The notes under the pieces are model-generated. The model was not told the DNA's origin. It did no database searches and saw only the letters and a list, made by a program, of their open reading frames with translations. Position numbers and translations under genes: made by a program. Below, piece by piece: positions 1 through 10,200 of a stretch of DNA of 64,000 bases. Positions within the stretch are counted from its first letter, which is position 1, and each line of letters begins with the position of its first letter. The stretch spans positions 186,001 through 250,000 of the forward strand of contig NZ_WWEN01000002.1 in the NCBI RefSeq assembly GCF_009857745.1, read 5' to 3'. The stretch is from Thalassovita mangrovi. Lineage in GTDB: Bacteria > Pseudomonadota > Alphaproteobacteria > Rhodobacterales > Rhodobacteraceae.

Positions 1-54
1 CGGCGACGAAAACGAAATCAGGGCAGCGGCAAGCCAAGTGACGAAACGACGCAT
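1..54 (-). CDS. N-terminal fragment of a secreted protein (runs off the left edge)
   Basis: Reading leftwards from an ATG at 54 the frame is open to the window edge and gives MRRFVTWLAAALISFSSP. Two arginines followed by a hydrophobic stretch is a typical Sec signal peptide start. It is divergent from acnA with about 220 bases between them. Only 18 residues are visible, so the family cannot be named. A DUF1223-type secreted protein is a common neighbour of acnA in related bacteria, but that is only a guess from context. Confidence 0.5.
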   Translation of the reverse strand, partial: MRRFVTWLAAALISFSSP

Positions 55-276
55 TCTCGGGGACTTCTTTCTTCGTTTGAACTGTCTCTGTTCTAGGCAT
101 TTCCGAGTGAAATAACCAATCAAGGTTTTGTCAGGCTGCGGTGAGCGGGGCAAGAAAATGAATTTTAGTGTACATTCGTATACATTTTGACTTTCTCCCC
201 CTTGATTGCCGTCGCGTGATCGGGCAGAAGCAGCGCCAGCAACACCCCTTTCACCTGATCTGAGGGAGGCCATCTC
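55..276. promoter_or_regulatory. Divergent promoter region upstream of acnA
   Basis: These 222 bases separate the left-edge gene from acnA and should hold both promoters. The stretch at about 155-195 is clearly richer in A/T than its surroundings and contains an imperfect palindrome, GTGTACATTCGTATAC (168-183), that could be an operator. A purine-rich GGGAGG a few bases before the ATG at 277 is a good ribosome binding site and fixes the acnA start. No specific regulator can be assigned. Confidence 0.35.
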
Positions 277-3021
<2,745 letters not shown>

Positions 3022-3050
3022 GACTTCTCCAAACCGTCGAACCTAAGAAA

Positions 3051-3078
3051 GCCCCGGCAACACTGCCGGGGCTTTTTT
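3051..3078 (+). terminator. Rho-independent terminator of acnA
   Basis: A perfect 9-base stem GCCCCGGCA / TGCCGGGGC with an ACAC loop is followed by six T residues. It begins 30 bases after the acnA stop codon. Confidence 0.93.
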
Positions 3079-3226
3079 CATTGCAAATGATCAGCCTCTA
3101 CAGGGACTTATAAAAACACCCTGAGCGATTGCATTTTTTCGAGAATCTATTTAAAATTGTGGTCTGTTTTGAGTTTCCCCACCCCCCCTTTTATGTGAGT
3201 TCCCCAACCCCATTTCGAGGTCTGAA

Positions 3227-3553
3227 ATGAGCCTGTCGACGGAACAGCGCATTGTCATTGAACAGCGCCTTACCAGCGAAAAGAAATCTATTGGCCTCGC
3301 TTACATGCTTTGGCTGCTGCTCGGCATTTTCGGGGGGCATCGGTTTTACCTGGGCAGAAATGGCAGCGCCGTCGTCATGCTTGCGGTATCGACGCTGGGC
3401 TGGATCACCCTGGTTCTGACGGACAAACCCTTTCTGCTTGTGCCCTTGGGCGTATGGCTCATTGTGGACATCTTCCAGATACCGCCGATGATACGGTCGG
3501 ATACCGATGTGCGTCGCAACTTGCTGGCCTGCCGGGTCGCCCGTTTTTCCTGA
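3227..3553 (+). CDS. TM2 domain-containing membrane protein
   Basis: A 108-residue protein with a TM2 domain: a first membrane helix near residues 24-37, then the family signature GIFGGHRFYLGRNGSAVV, and a second and possibly third hydrophobic stretch (about 45-80). Family members are small inner-membrane proteins of unknown function, often linked to stress or developmental signalling. The N-terminus is a short charged cytoplasmic segment. The gene stands alone between acnA and trkH, and the 150 bases before it are A/T-rich. The ATG at 3227 is preceded by a purine-rich CGAGG. The role is unknown. Confidence 0.85.
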   Translation: MSLSTEQRIVIEQRLTSEKKSIGLAYMLWLLLGIFGGHRFYLGRNGSAVVMLAVSTLGWITLVLTDKPFLLVPLGVWLIVDIFQIPPMIRSDTDVRRNLLACRVARFS

Positions 3554-3630
3554 AATCGACCTGGCCTGAGGCGCCGCGCAGGTCGAAACCGGAACGGAAG
3601 CCGTCGCAGTTGGCGGTACTCATCCTGTCC

Positions 3631-3679
3631 CCTGCCGTATGGCGAGGCCGCAAGGGAAACCCCGCACCGCCCCGGCAGG
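3631..3679. other. Possible folded RNA element before trkH
   Basis: In the 212 bases between the TM2 gene and trkH, nested complementary segments can be paired: CCTGCCG (3631-3637) with CGGCAGG (3673-3679), inside it GGCG (3641-3644) with CGCC (3668-3671), and inside that GGG (3654-3656) with CCC (3660-3662) around an AAA loop. No T-run follows, so it does not look like a simple terminator. It lies about 90 bases before the trkH start and could be a leader structure. The strand is not known and such pairings also arise by chance in GC-rich DNA. Confidence 0.3.
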
Positions 3680-3765
3680 TGGCTGACCGGTATTGTCCGA
3701 CGGTTTGCACTGGACCTTCCCCTGGTGCAGGCGTTAACTCGGGCCACGCAAACCGGACATGGGCG

Positions 3766-5211
3766 ATGCAGTACAGCCAGGTCATCCGCATAAACGGCTA
3801 TCTCACCATCGCCATGGGTTTGGCGATGCTGCCTTGCATGCTGCTCGACTGGGCGATGGGACAGCAAAGCCCCTTCGTCTTCGGTGAAACCGCCGGGCTG
3901 GCCTTGCTGGTGGGCGTTCTGGTGGTGCTGGCGACGAATAACCGCCGCTCGGCCGATATCGGCACCCGCGAAGCCTTCCTGCTGACCACCGGAACCTGGG
4001 CCTACCTGCCGCTGGTCGGCGCCCTGCCCTTCATGCTGGGCGAACCGGGCGTCGGCCTGACCGACGCCTATTTCGAAGCGGTGTCGGGCATGACCACCAC
4101 CGGGTCGACGGTATTCGAACAGATCGAAACCCTGCCCGAAGGGACCCTGCTGTGGCGCGGCATCCTGCAATGGCTGGGGGGCCTGGGCATCGTCGTGGTG
4201 GCGATGATCTTCCTGCCGGTCATGGGGCTGGGCGGGATGCAGTTCTTCCGCTCCGAAGGGTTTGACACGCTGGGCAAGATCCTGCCGCGCGCCCCCGACA
4301 TCGCCCGCGCGCTGCTGAGCACCTATATCCTGCTGACGGTGATCTGCTGGTTGTGCTACCGCATCCTGGGCATGTCGACGCTGGACGCGACCGTGGTGTC
4401 GATGTCGACCATGTCCACCGGCGGTTTCGCCAATTCCGACGCCTCCTTCGCGGATTTTTCGGGGCCGCTGGAATACGTGTCATCGGTGTTCATGCTGCTG
4501 GCCTCGATGCCGTTCATCCGCTTCGTGCAGCTCAGTCAGGGGCACAGCCGGCCGCTGTGGGAAGACGTGCAGGTGCGCACCTATCTGCGCTGGACCGCCT
4601 ATTGCATCGCCGCGGTGGTGACCTGGCGGCTGATCCACGAATCCGGCGATTTCTGGGTGGTGCTGCGCGAAACCACCTTCAACATCGTCACCCTGTTTTC
4701 CGGCACCGGCTATGCCAGCGCCGATGTCACCGGCTGGGGCCCCTTCCCGCTGACCGTCATCCTTGCCGCCGGGCTGGTGGGCGGCTGCACCGCCTCGACC
4801 GGCTGTTCGATCAAGATCTTCCGCTGGCTGGTGGTAATCGAAGCGCTGAAGGCGCAGATCAAGCGCATCCAGGCGCCCCACGCGATGGTCACGCCGAAGC
4901 TGGGCAAGCAGCCGATCGGTGAAGACGTGTTCAACTCGGTGATCGCCTTCTTCGCCCTTTTCCTGCTGACCTTCGGCTTGCTGACCGTGGCGCTGGAACT
5001 GACCGGACTGCACAACGCCACCGCGCTGACCGCCGCCTGGACGGCGATCGCCAATGTCGGCCCCGCCTACGGGCCCGAGGTCGGCGGGTCCGGCGCGCTG
5101 AACGCCTTTCCGGACACCGCCAAGTGGCTGATGATCTTCGGGATGCTGGTGGGGCGGCTGGAAGTCCTGTCGGTCTTCGTGCTGTTCACCCCGGCCTTCT
5201 GGCGGGTTTAA
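3766..5211 (+). CDS. trkH: Trk-type potassium uptake channel subunit TrkH
   Basis: This is the membrane-embedded, K+-translocating subunit of the Trk system. From the ATG at 3766 the protein has 481 residues, the normal TrkH length. The open frame extends further upstream but that part (RRSKPERKPSQLAV...) has no coding character and crosses the TM2 gene in another frame. The four pore-loop selectivity filters can be seen in order: GMTTTGS, STGGF, FSGTGY and NVGPAYG, each with its conserved glycine. The regulatory partner TrkA is not in this window. The stop codon overlaps that of ccmG on the other strand. Confidence 0.95.
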   Translation: MQYSQVIRINGYLTIAMGLAMLPCMLLDWAMGQQSPFVFGETAGLALLVGVLVVLATNNRRSADIGTREAFLLTTGTWAYLPLVGALPFMLGEPGVGLTDAYFEAVSGMTTTGSTVFEQIETLPEGTLLWRGILQWLGGLGIVVVAMIFLPVMGLGGMQFFRSEGFDTLGKILPRAPDIARALLSTYILLTVICWLCYRILGMSTLDATVVSMSTMSTGGFANSDASFADFSGPLEYVSSVFMLLASMPFIRFVQLSQGHSRPLWEDVQVRTYLRWTAYCIAAVVTWRLIHESGDFWVVLRETTFNIVTLFSGTGYASADVTGWGPFPLTVILAAGLVGGCTASTGCSIKIFRWLVVIEALKAQIKRIQAPHAMVTPKLGKQPIGEDVFNSVIAFFALFLLTFGLLTVALELTGLHNATALTAAWTAIANVGPAYGPEVGGSGALNAFPDTAKWLMIFGMLVGRLEVLSVFVLFTPAFWRV

Positions 5212-5747
5212 TTCCCCGCCGCCTTGGCGATCGCCGCGCCCAGTTCACCGTCGATGGCCCGCTGGGTGATCGGCCCGGCGTGGCGCATGATGATATTGCC
5301 CGCGCCGTCGATGACATAGGTTTCCGGCACGCCGTAGACGCCCCAGTTCAGCGCCATCCGGCCGGATTCATCCGCGCCAAGCGCCGCATAGGGATTGCCC
5401 AGCTCGGCCAGGAAGCCAAGCGCCTTGCCCGGCTGGTCCTTGTAATTCACCCCGTAGATCGTCACGCCGTCCTGAGCCATCTTTTCCAGGTTCGGGTGTT
5501 CCACCCGGCAGGGCGCGCACCACGAGGCCCAGAAATTCACCAGCTTGACCTTGCCGTCGCGCAGCGTCGCATCGTCGAATTGCGGCGCGTCGCCCAGCGG
5601 CACCATCTGCACCGCCGGCGCCTGCTTGCCCGCCAAGGCGGTGGGCAGCTCATCGGGGTTTTCGCGCCCCATGCCGATCCAGAACATCGCCGCCAGGCCG
5701 GCGAAGATCACCGGCGGCGCGATCATCATCGGATTGATCTTAGCCAT
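5208..5747 (-). CDS. ccmG: Cytochrome c biogenesis thiol:disulfide interchange protein CcmG/DsbE
   Basis: A membrane-anchored periplasmic thioredoxin that keeps the apocytochrome c CXXCH cysteines reduced for haem ligation. From MAKINPMM (ATG 5747) it has 179 residues, with one N-terminal membrane helix (about 6-25) and the active site WCAPC at Cys77/Cys80, followed by the cis-proline region GVPETYVID. The start at 5747 is preferred to an upstream one at 5768 because it overlaps the ccmD stop by 8 bases (ATGGCTAA), a common translational-coupling arrangement. It is the last gene of the ccmABCDG run. Confidence 0.95.
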   Translation of the reverse strand: MAKINPMMIAPPVIFAGLAAMFWIGMGRENPDELPTALAGKQAPAVQMVPLGDAPQFDDATLRDGKVKLVNFWASWCAPCRVEHPNLEKMAQDGVTIYGVNYKDQPGKALGFLAELGNPYAALGADESGRMALNWGVYGVPETYVIDGAGNIIMRHAGPITQRAIDGELGAAIAKAAGN

Positions 5748-5895
5748 TCGATTTGCCCCGTTTTTCAATTTCTTCCAGCGCCGCCTTCACCTTGCGCGAC
5801 CGCCGCACGCTGACCACGATCATCGCCACGATCAGCAGGATCGACAGCACGTAGGAGGACAGCACCGCCTCGGCGTATTTTCCAAGATCGGGCAT
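5740..5895 (-). CDS. ccmD: Haem exporter protein CcmD
   Basis: A 51-residue protein with a single membrane helix (about residues 12-30) followed by a basic and then charged tail (RRSRKVKAALEEIEKRG), typical of CcmD. CcmD helps release holo-CcmE from the CcmABC complex. The ATG overlaps the ccmC stop (ATGA) and the stop overlaps the ccmG start, so it sits exactly where ccmD is expected in the operon. It is too short to identify from sequence alone; position supports the call. Confidence 0.88.
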   Translation of the reverse strand: MPDLGKYAEAVLSSYVLSILLIVAMIVVSVRRSRKVKAALEEIEKRGKSNG

Positions 5896-6644
5896 CAGTT
5901 CATCCTTTCGCGGGCCAGCAGCGCCCGCATCCGGCGAGCACGGATTTCGGTCTGGGTGCGCAGGAAGACCAGCGCGATGAACAGCAGGATGAAGCCCGCG
6001 ATGCAGACGAACAGGGGCACGGCGTAGACATTGCTCACCCGCTCTTCGGTGTCGCCCATCATGGCCCCCGCCCGCATCACCGACGACCCCTGGTGCAGCC
6101 CCTGGTTCCAGAAATTCACCGCATAGCGCGACAGGATCGCGAAGACCGATCCGACAAGGCACAGGATCGAGGTCAGATCGGCCGCGGTATCGTCGTTTTC
6201 AATCGCCGCCCACAGCGCCATGTAGCCCAGGTAGAACAGGAACAGGATCAGGAACGAGGTCAGCCGCGGGTCCCATTCCCACCAGGTGCCCCACATCGGC
6301 TGGCCCCAGATCGCCCCGGTGATCAGCGCGATCAGCGTCATCACCGCGCCGATGGGCGCCGCCGCGCGGGCCGCCAGCGCCGACACGTGGTGCCGCCGCA
6401 CGATCCAGATCAGCGAGGCCACCAGCATCATCATCCAGGCATTGATCGCCATCAGGGCGCTCGGCACGTGCAGATAGATGATCTTGACCGTCGACCCCTG
6501 CTTGTAATCGTCGGGGGTGAAGAAGAAGCCCCAGATCAGCCCGCCGACCAGCGCCACCAGCGCCAGCGCCGACACCCACGGCAGCAACCTGTCCGTGGTG
6601 GCGATGAATTTCTTCGGATTGGCGTATTCCCAGATCGAACCCAT
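5895..6644 (-). CDS. ccmC: Haem exporter protein CcmC
   Basis: An inner-membrane haem-handling protein that loads haem onto the chaperone CcmE. It has 249 residues and about six membrane helices. The tryptophan-rich periplasmic signature WGTWWEWDPRLTS is at 118-130, and the two histidines that act as axial haem ligands in the family are at His59 (IIYLHVP) and His184 (NQGLHQGS), nearly the same positions as in E. coli. It lies 46 bases after ccmB and overlaps ccmD by ATGA. Confidence 0.97.
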   Translation of the reverse strand: MGSIWEYANPKKFIATTDRLLPWVSALALVALVGGLIWGFFFTPDDYKQGSTVKIIYLHVPSALMAINAWMMMLVASLIWIVRRHHVSALAARAAAPIGAVMTLIALITGAIWGQPMWGTWWEWDPRLTSFLILFLFYLGYMALWAAIENDDTAADLTSILCLVGSVFAILSRYAVNFWNQGLHQGSSVMRAGAMMGDTEERVSNVYAVPLFVCIAGFILLFIALVFLRTQTEIRARRMRALLARERMN

Positions 6645-6690
6645 AAGTGTTTCCTAACTCCTCCCGCGCCGCGCGCAAGTCACATCCCCG

Positions 6691-7347
6691 TCAGCGCAGG
6701 TTCACCCTCAGTACCGCAGCCGAGGCAAAAGGCAACAGCGCGATGGTGCCGCAGGTAATCCCCGCCAGCATCAGCAAGGGCGTGGTCGCCTCCATCCCCT
6801 CGATCGCGCGCCGCGCCATTTCCGCGCCGAAGATCAACGTCGGCACATATAGGGGCAGAACCAGCAGGCTCAACAGCAGCCCGCCACGTTTCAGCCCCAC
6901 CGTCAGCGCCGCGCCGAAAGTGCCGATCACCGACAGCGCCGGAGTGCCGATCAGCAGCGAAATGACCAGCGGCACATACCCGGCATCCGGCAGGTTCAGC
7001 AGCAGCCCGAAGACGGGCGCGGCCAGCACCAGCGGCAACCCGGTGGTGATCCAATGCGCCAGCGCCTTGATGCTGACGATCGCCTCCATTGGCAGCGGCG
7101 CGGTGGCCAGCAGGTCCAGCGATCCGTCCTCCCAATCGAGCGCCAGGATGCGGTCCAGCGACAACAGGCAGGCCAGAAGCGCCCCCAGCCACAACACCCC
7201 CGGCGCGATCTTCGACAACAGCCCGCTTTCGGGGCCGACCCCGAAGGGCACCAGCACGACCACGATCAGGAAAAAGGCCAGCCCCAGGCCAAAGCCGCCA
7301 CCGGCGCGCACCGCCAGCCGCAAATCCCTTGTCAGAAGCGCAATCAC
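6691..7347 (-). CDS. ccmB: Haem exporter ABC permease CcmB
   Basis: The 218-residue integral membrane partner of the ATPase CcmA, close in size to E. coli CcmB. About six hydrophobic helices can be drawn. The N-terminal [14 protein letters not shown] and the segment [17 protein letters not shown] are typical of the family. The start overlaps the end of ccmA by 4 bases, so the ATPase and permease are translationally coupled. CcmAB hydrolyses ATP to release haem-loaded CcmE from CcmCD. Confidence 0.96.
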   Translation of the reverse strand: MIALLTRDLRLAVRAGGGFGLGLAFFLIVVVLVPFGVGPESGLLSKIAPGVLWLGALLACLLSLDRILALDWEDGSLDLLATAPLPMEAIVSIKALAHWITTGLPLVLAAPVFGLLLNLPDAGYVPLVISLLIGTPALSVIGTFGAALTVGLKRGGLLLSLLVLPLYVPTLIFGAEMARRAIEGMEATTPLLMLAGITCGTIALLPFASAAVLRVNLR

Positions 7348-7961
7348 AGGAAAGCTCCGTCAAAATCGTCCAGCGGCGGCGGCACCGCCTTGAACGGTTC
7401 CACGTCCAGCACCCGCGCCTCGGCCAGGCCCAGATCGATATGGGTCGCCAGCAAGGCCAGACCGCCGCCCGCCAGATGCGCCCGCACCGCGTCGGCGAAC
7501 ATCGCGACCGAGGCCACATCCAAAGACACGGTCGGTTCGTCCAGCACCCAGACAGGCCGCCCGGTCACCACCATCCGCGCCAGCCCCAGCCGCCGCTTCT
7601 GCCCGGCGGACAAGCCGCCCGCGGCGCGGTTCTCCAGCCCGCGCAGGTCGAAGGCGTCCAGCGCCGCGTCGATGCTGCCGGTCTCGAACACGTCGGCCCA
7701 GAATTGCAGGTTCTCGCGCACGCTCAGCACCGATTTGATGCCGTCGGCATGGCCGGCATAGGCCATCGCGTCGCGTTCCAGCCCCACCGCCCCGCTCAGC
7801 GGCGGCTGCAGCCCGGCCACGGTGCGCAACAGCGTCGTCTTGCCGATGCCGTTCGGCCCGCGCAGCACCAGGGCCTCGCCGCTGGCGATGGTGAACGACA
7901 CCCCCTCCAGCACCGCGATGCCGCCGCGCGCGACGGAAAGATCGGATACAGTCAATTCCAT
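7344..7961 (-). CDS. ccmA: Haem exporter ABC ATPase CcmA
   Basis: A 205-residue cytoplasmic ABC ATPase of the CcmABCD complex. Walker A is GPNGIGKTT (35-43), the ABC signature is LSAGQ (117-121) and Walker B is VWVLDEPT (137-144); the H-loop lies in ATHIDLGL. The protein is short, with no extra domain, as usual for CcmA. It is the first gene of the ccm run and is separated from the Mth938-like gene by about 140 bases that contain a dispersed repeat. Confidence 0.96.
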   Translation of the reverse strand: MELTVSDLSVARGGIAVLEGVSFTIASGEALVLRGPNGIGKTTLLRTVAGLQPPLSGAVGLERDAMAYAGHADGIKSVLSVRENLQFWADVFETGSIDAALDAFDLRGLENRAAGGLSAGQKRRLGLARMVVTGRPVWVLDEPTVSLDVASVAMFADAVRAHLAGGGLALLATHIDLGLAEARVLDVEPFKAVPPPLDDFDGAFL

Positions 7962-8043
7962 GCATCCCTCCTATCCCATTGACGCCGCCACGAAAAGCGC
8001 CATCGCACGGGATGCGGCACTGCGCCATGCGCGCCCATCCCGC

Positions 8044-8089
8044 TTCTTCTGTTCACAAATATCCCGGGGGTGTGGGGGCAGCGCCCCCA
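8044..8089. repeat. Dispersed intergenic repeat, right-arm copy
   Basis: These 46 bases align without gaps to 13891-13936, with 38 identical positions. The shared core is CCGGGGG followed by the hairpin GGGGGCAGCGCCCCC. It lies between ccmA and the Mth938-like gene. Because both neighbours are on the - strand, it is inside the likely transcript and could fold in the RNA. Confidence 0.75.
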
Positions 8090-8102
8090 CCGATGCGCCG
8101 GT

Positions 8103-8459
8103 TCAAACCGGCAGCGCCGCCAAGGCGACGCGGCGCCCCTCCGACACCAGCACGTTATAGGTCCGGCAGGCCGAGGGCGAATTCATCACCTCGACCCCGA
8201 TCCCCGCCGCCTCCAGCCGCTGGCGCAGCTCGGACGGCAGGAAAGCGATCTCGGGTCCCATGCCGACGAAGATCACGTCGACCTCGCCCGCCAGCGCCAG
8301 CAGCGCTGCGCCATCGTCCTCCAGCCCGGCCCAGACCCGCGCCTTGTCGGGCGTCACGATCACAGCGCCGTGCAGGACCTGCCCGCCGACCCGGAAAAAC
8401 CCCGGGCCGTAGCCGTCCACCGGCACCGCGTCGTCGAATGTCACCTCGGTCAGCTGCAT
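8103..8459 (-). CDS. Mth938-like domain-containing protein
   Basis: A 118-residue protein of the Mth938-like (DUF498) family, with MQLTEVTFDDAVPVDGYGPGFF at the start, a central VIFVGMGPE and the C-terminal GIGVEVMNSPSACRTYNVL that is typical of the family. Members are small alpha/beta proteins; the human homologue NDUFAF3 is a complex I assembly factor, but no bacterial role is established. The ATG at 8459 was chosen because the frame upstream lies inside the TauE gene. It follows the TauE gene by 26 bases, so it is probably co-transcribed with the secDF group. Confidence 0.88.
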   Translation of the reverse strand: MQLTEVTFDDAVPVDGYGPGFFRVGGQVLHGAVIVTPDKARVWAGLEDDGAALLALAGEVDVIFVGMGPEIAFLPSELRQRLEAAGIGVEVMNSPSACRTYNVLVSEGRRVALAALPV

Positions 8460-8485
8460 CGCTTTTCCTTTCAGTCTCAGGCCGC

Positions 8486-9238
8486 TCAGTCCCAGATCGG
8501 CAGGCCCGACAGGCCCGACATCATGGTGATACCATATCCCGCCACCCGGTAGAGCCGCTGCCGGTCGGGGTGGAACATAGCCGCCCCGGCCAGATTGCCC
8601 AGCAGGTTCGGCACGATCAGCAGCACGCCCAGCAGCACCGGCGTCAGTTCCATCTTGTCCTGCAGCGCCAGCATCGCGATCACCGCGAAATCGAAGATGA
8701 TCAGGTAGAGCATGATATTGGCGCGGATCACCCGCGCCGGTTCGCTCGACGCCATGTAAAGCAGGATCACCGGTGGTCCGGGCACGCCCGCCACCCCGCC
8801 CAGGAATCCCGACAGGGTACCCGCGCCATATTGCAGCCCCGGGCCGATATCGCGGCGCAGCCGTACCCCGCCCGCCAGCAACAGCGGCACGGTCAGGGTC
8901 AGCACGCAAACGCCATAGCGGAACAGTTCGGGCTTCATCGCGAACAGGATCAGCAGGCCCAAAGGCAGCGCGATCGTCGCCCCGATCAGCATCCGCCGCA
9001 CCTGGTCCAGCCGCGCGGTGCGGAAGGCAGAGGGCGTGTTGGGCAACGGCCCCACCGCCTCCATCAGCACCAGCGTGGTCAGCGCCCAGACCGGCGACAT
9101 GAACTGCCCGGCGATCGGCAGATAGACCAGCGCCGTGCCGAAGCCGGTAAAGCCCCGCACGGTGCCGGCCAGGAAGACGCCGAAGATCAGCCAGCCCAGG
9201 CCGTCATAGGCCAGAAGCTCGGAAATGGCCTCAGGCAT
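8486..9238 (-). CDS. Sulfite exporter TauE/SafE family membrane protein
   Basis: A 250-residue polytopic membrane protein with about seven or eight helices and the TauE/SafE-type glycine-rich loops GTVRGFTGFG in the N-terminal half and LGGVAGVPGPPVIL in the C-terminal half. The family exports or imports small sulfur-containing organic anions; the substrate here cannot be read. The start overlaps the secF stop by 8 bases, which implies translational coupling to the secretion genes although no functional link is known. A second family member lies at 43998-44822. Confidence 0.9.
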   Translation of the reverse strand: MPEAISELLAYDGLGWLIFGVFLAGTVRGFTGFGTALVYLPIAGQFMSPVWALTTLVLMEAVGPLPNTPSAFRTARLDQVRRMLIGATIALPLGLLILFAMKPELFRYGVCVLTLTVPLLLAGGVRLRRDIGPGLQYGAGTLSGFLGGVAGVPGPPVILLYMASSEPARVIRANIMLYLIIFDFAVIAMLALQDKMELTPVLLGVLLIVPNLLGNLAGAAMFHPDRQRLYRVAGYGITMMSGLSGLPIWD

Positions 9239-10199
9239 CTACGTTGGCGAACTGGTTGCCCTGGTTGTTGTCGGGCTTCGACCAGTCGCGCTTCACCCCC
9301 AGCATCAGGACGATGTTCTTGGCGACGTAGACCGAGGAATAGGTCCCCACCACGACGCCCCAGGTGATGGCGAAGATGAAGCCGCGGATCACGTCGCCGC
9401 CCAGCACCAGCATGGCGATCAGCGCCAAAAGCGTGGTGCCCGAGGTCATCAGGGTCCGGCTCAGGGTTTCGTTGGCGGTCAGGTTCATCAGGTCGCGCAG
9501 CGGCGTGGTCTTGAACTTGACCAGGTTTTCGCGCAGCCGGTCGAAGATCACCACCGTGTCGTTGATCGAATAACCGATGATGGTCAGCAGCGCCGCGATG
9601 GTAGCCAGGTCGAAGCGGATCTGCAGCACCGAGAAGATGCCGATGGTCACGATCACGTCATGCGCCAGCGCCGCGACGGCGCCGACCGAGAACTGCCATT
9701 CGAACCGCAGCCAGATATAGAACAGGATCGCCGCCAGCGACGCCCCCACCGCCAGCACGGCGGTCCAGATCAGTTCGCCCGACACTTTCGGGCCCACGGA
9801 TTCGACCAGCGGGAAGCTGATGGTGTCGTCCACCCCCTGCAGCGCGGCCTCGATCTGGGCGATGGTGTCCTGATTGACGCTTTCCTGCCCGTCCTGGGAC
9901 TGGATGCGGATCATCGCCACGTGCTGATCCTCGGCGAAGGTCGGATCGAACACCTCGGCGATCGACACGTCGCCCAGCTCCAGCGGGGCCAGCGCCTGAC
10001 GGTATTGCCCGACATCGACGGCCTGGGACGACTGGGTCCGGATCATCGTGCCGCCTCGGAAATCGATGCCGAAGTTCAGCCCGATCATCCCCCAGGCGAC
10101 CAGCGACAACACGACCAGAACGCCCGACAAGCCCAGGGTCGCCCATTGCCAGCGGAAGAAATCGAAATTCGGGACTTCGCGGAAAAATCTCAGGCGCAT
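9231..10199 (-). CDS. secF: Protein translocase subunit SecF
   Basis: The smaller SecDF subunit, which uses the proton motive force to pull exported proteins out of the SecYEG channel. From MRLRFF (ATG 10199), one base after the secD stop, it has 322 residues. It shows the N-terminal helix, the periplasmic-domain entry GIDFRGGTMIR, and the conserved membrane motif GYSINDTVVIFDRLREN. A start four codons upstream (10211) is possible but lies inside secD. Six membrane helices are expected. Confidence 0.96.
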   Translation of the reverse strand: MRLRFFREVPNFDFFRWQWATLGLSGVLVVLSLVAWGMIGLNFGIDFRGGTMIRTQSSQAVDVGQYRQALAPLELGDVSIAEVFDPTFAEDQHVAMIRIQSQDGQESVNQDTIAQIEAALQGVDDTISFPLVESVGPKVSGELIWTAVLAVGASLAAILFYIWLRFEWQFSVGAVAALAHDVIVTIGIFSVLQIRFDLATIAALLTIIGYSINDTVVIFDRLRENLVKFKTTPLRDLMNLTANETLSRTLMTSGTTLLALIAMLVLGGDVIRGFIFAITWGVVVGTYSSVYVAKNIVLMLGVKRDWSKPDNNQGNQFANVDA

Positions 10200-10200
10200 G

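Noticed and set aside
3310-3765. Upstream extension of the trkH frame
   Set aside because: This part overlaps the TM2 gene in another frame, has no TrkH similarity and no ribosome binding site. The ATG at 3766 gives the normal family length.
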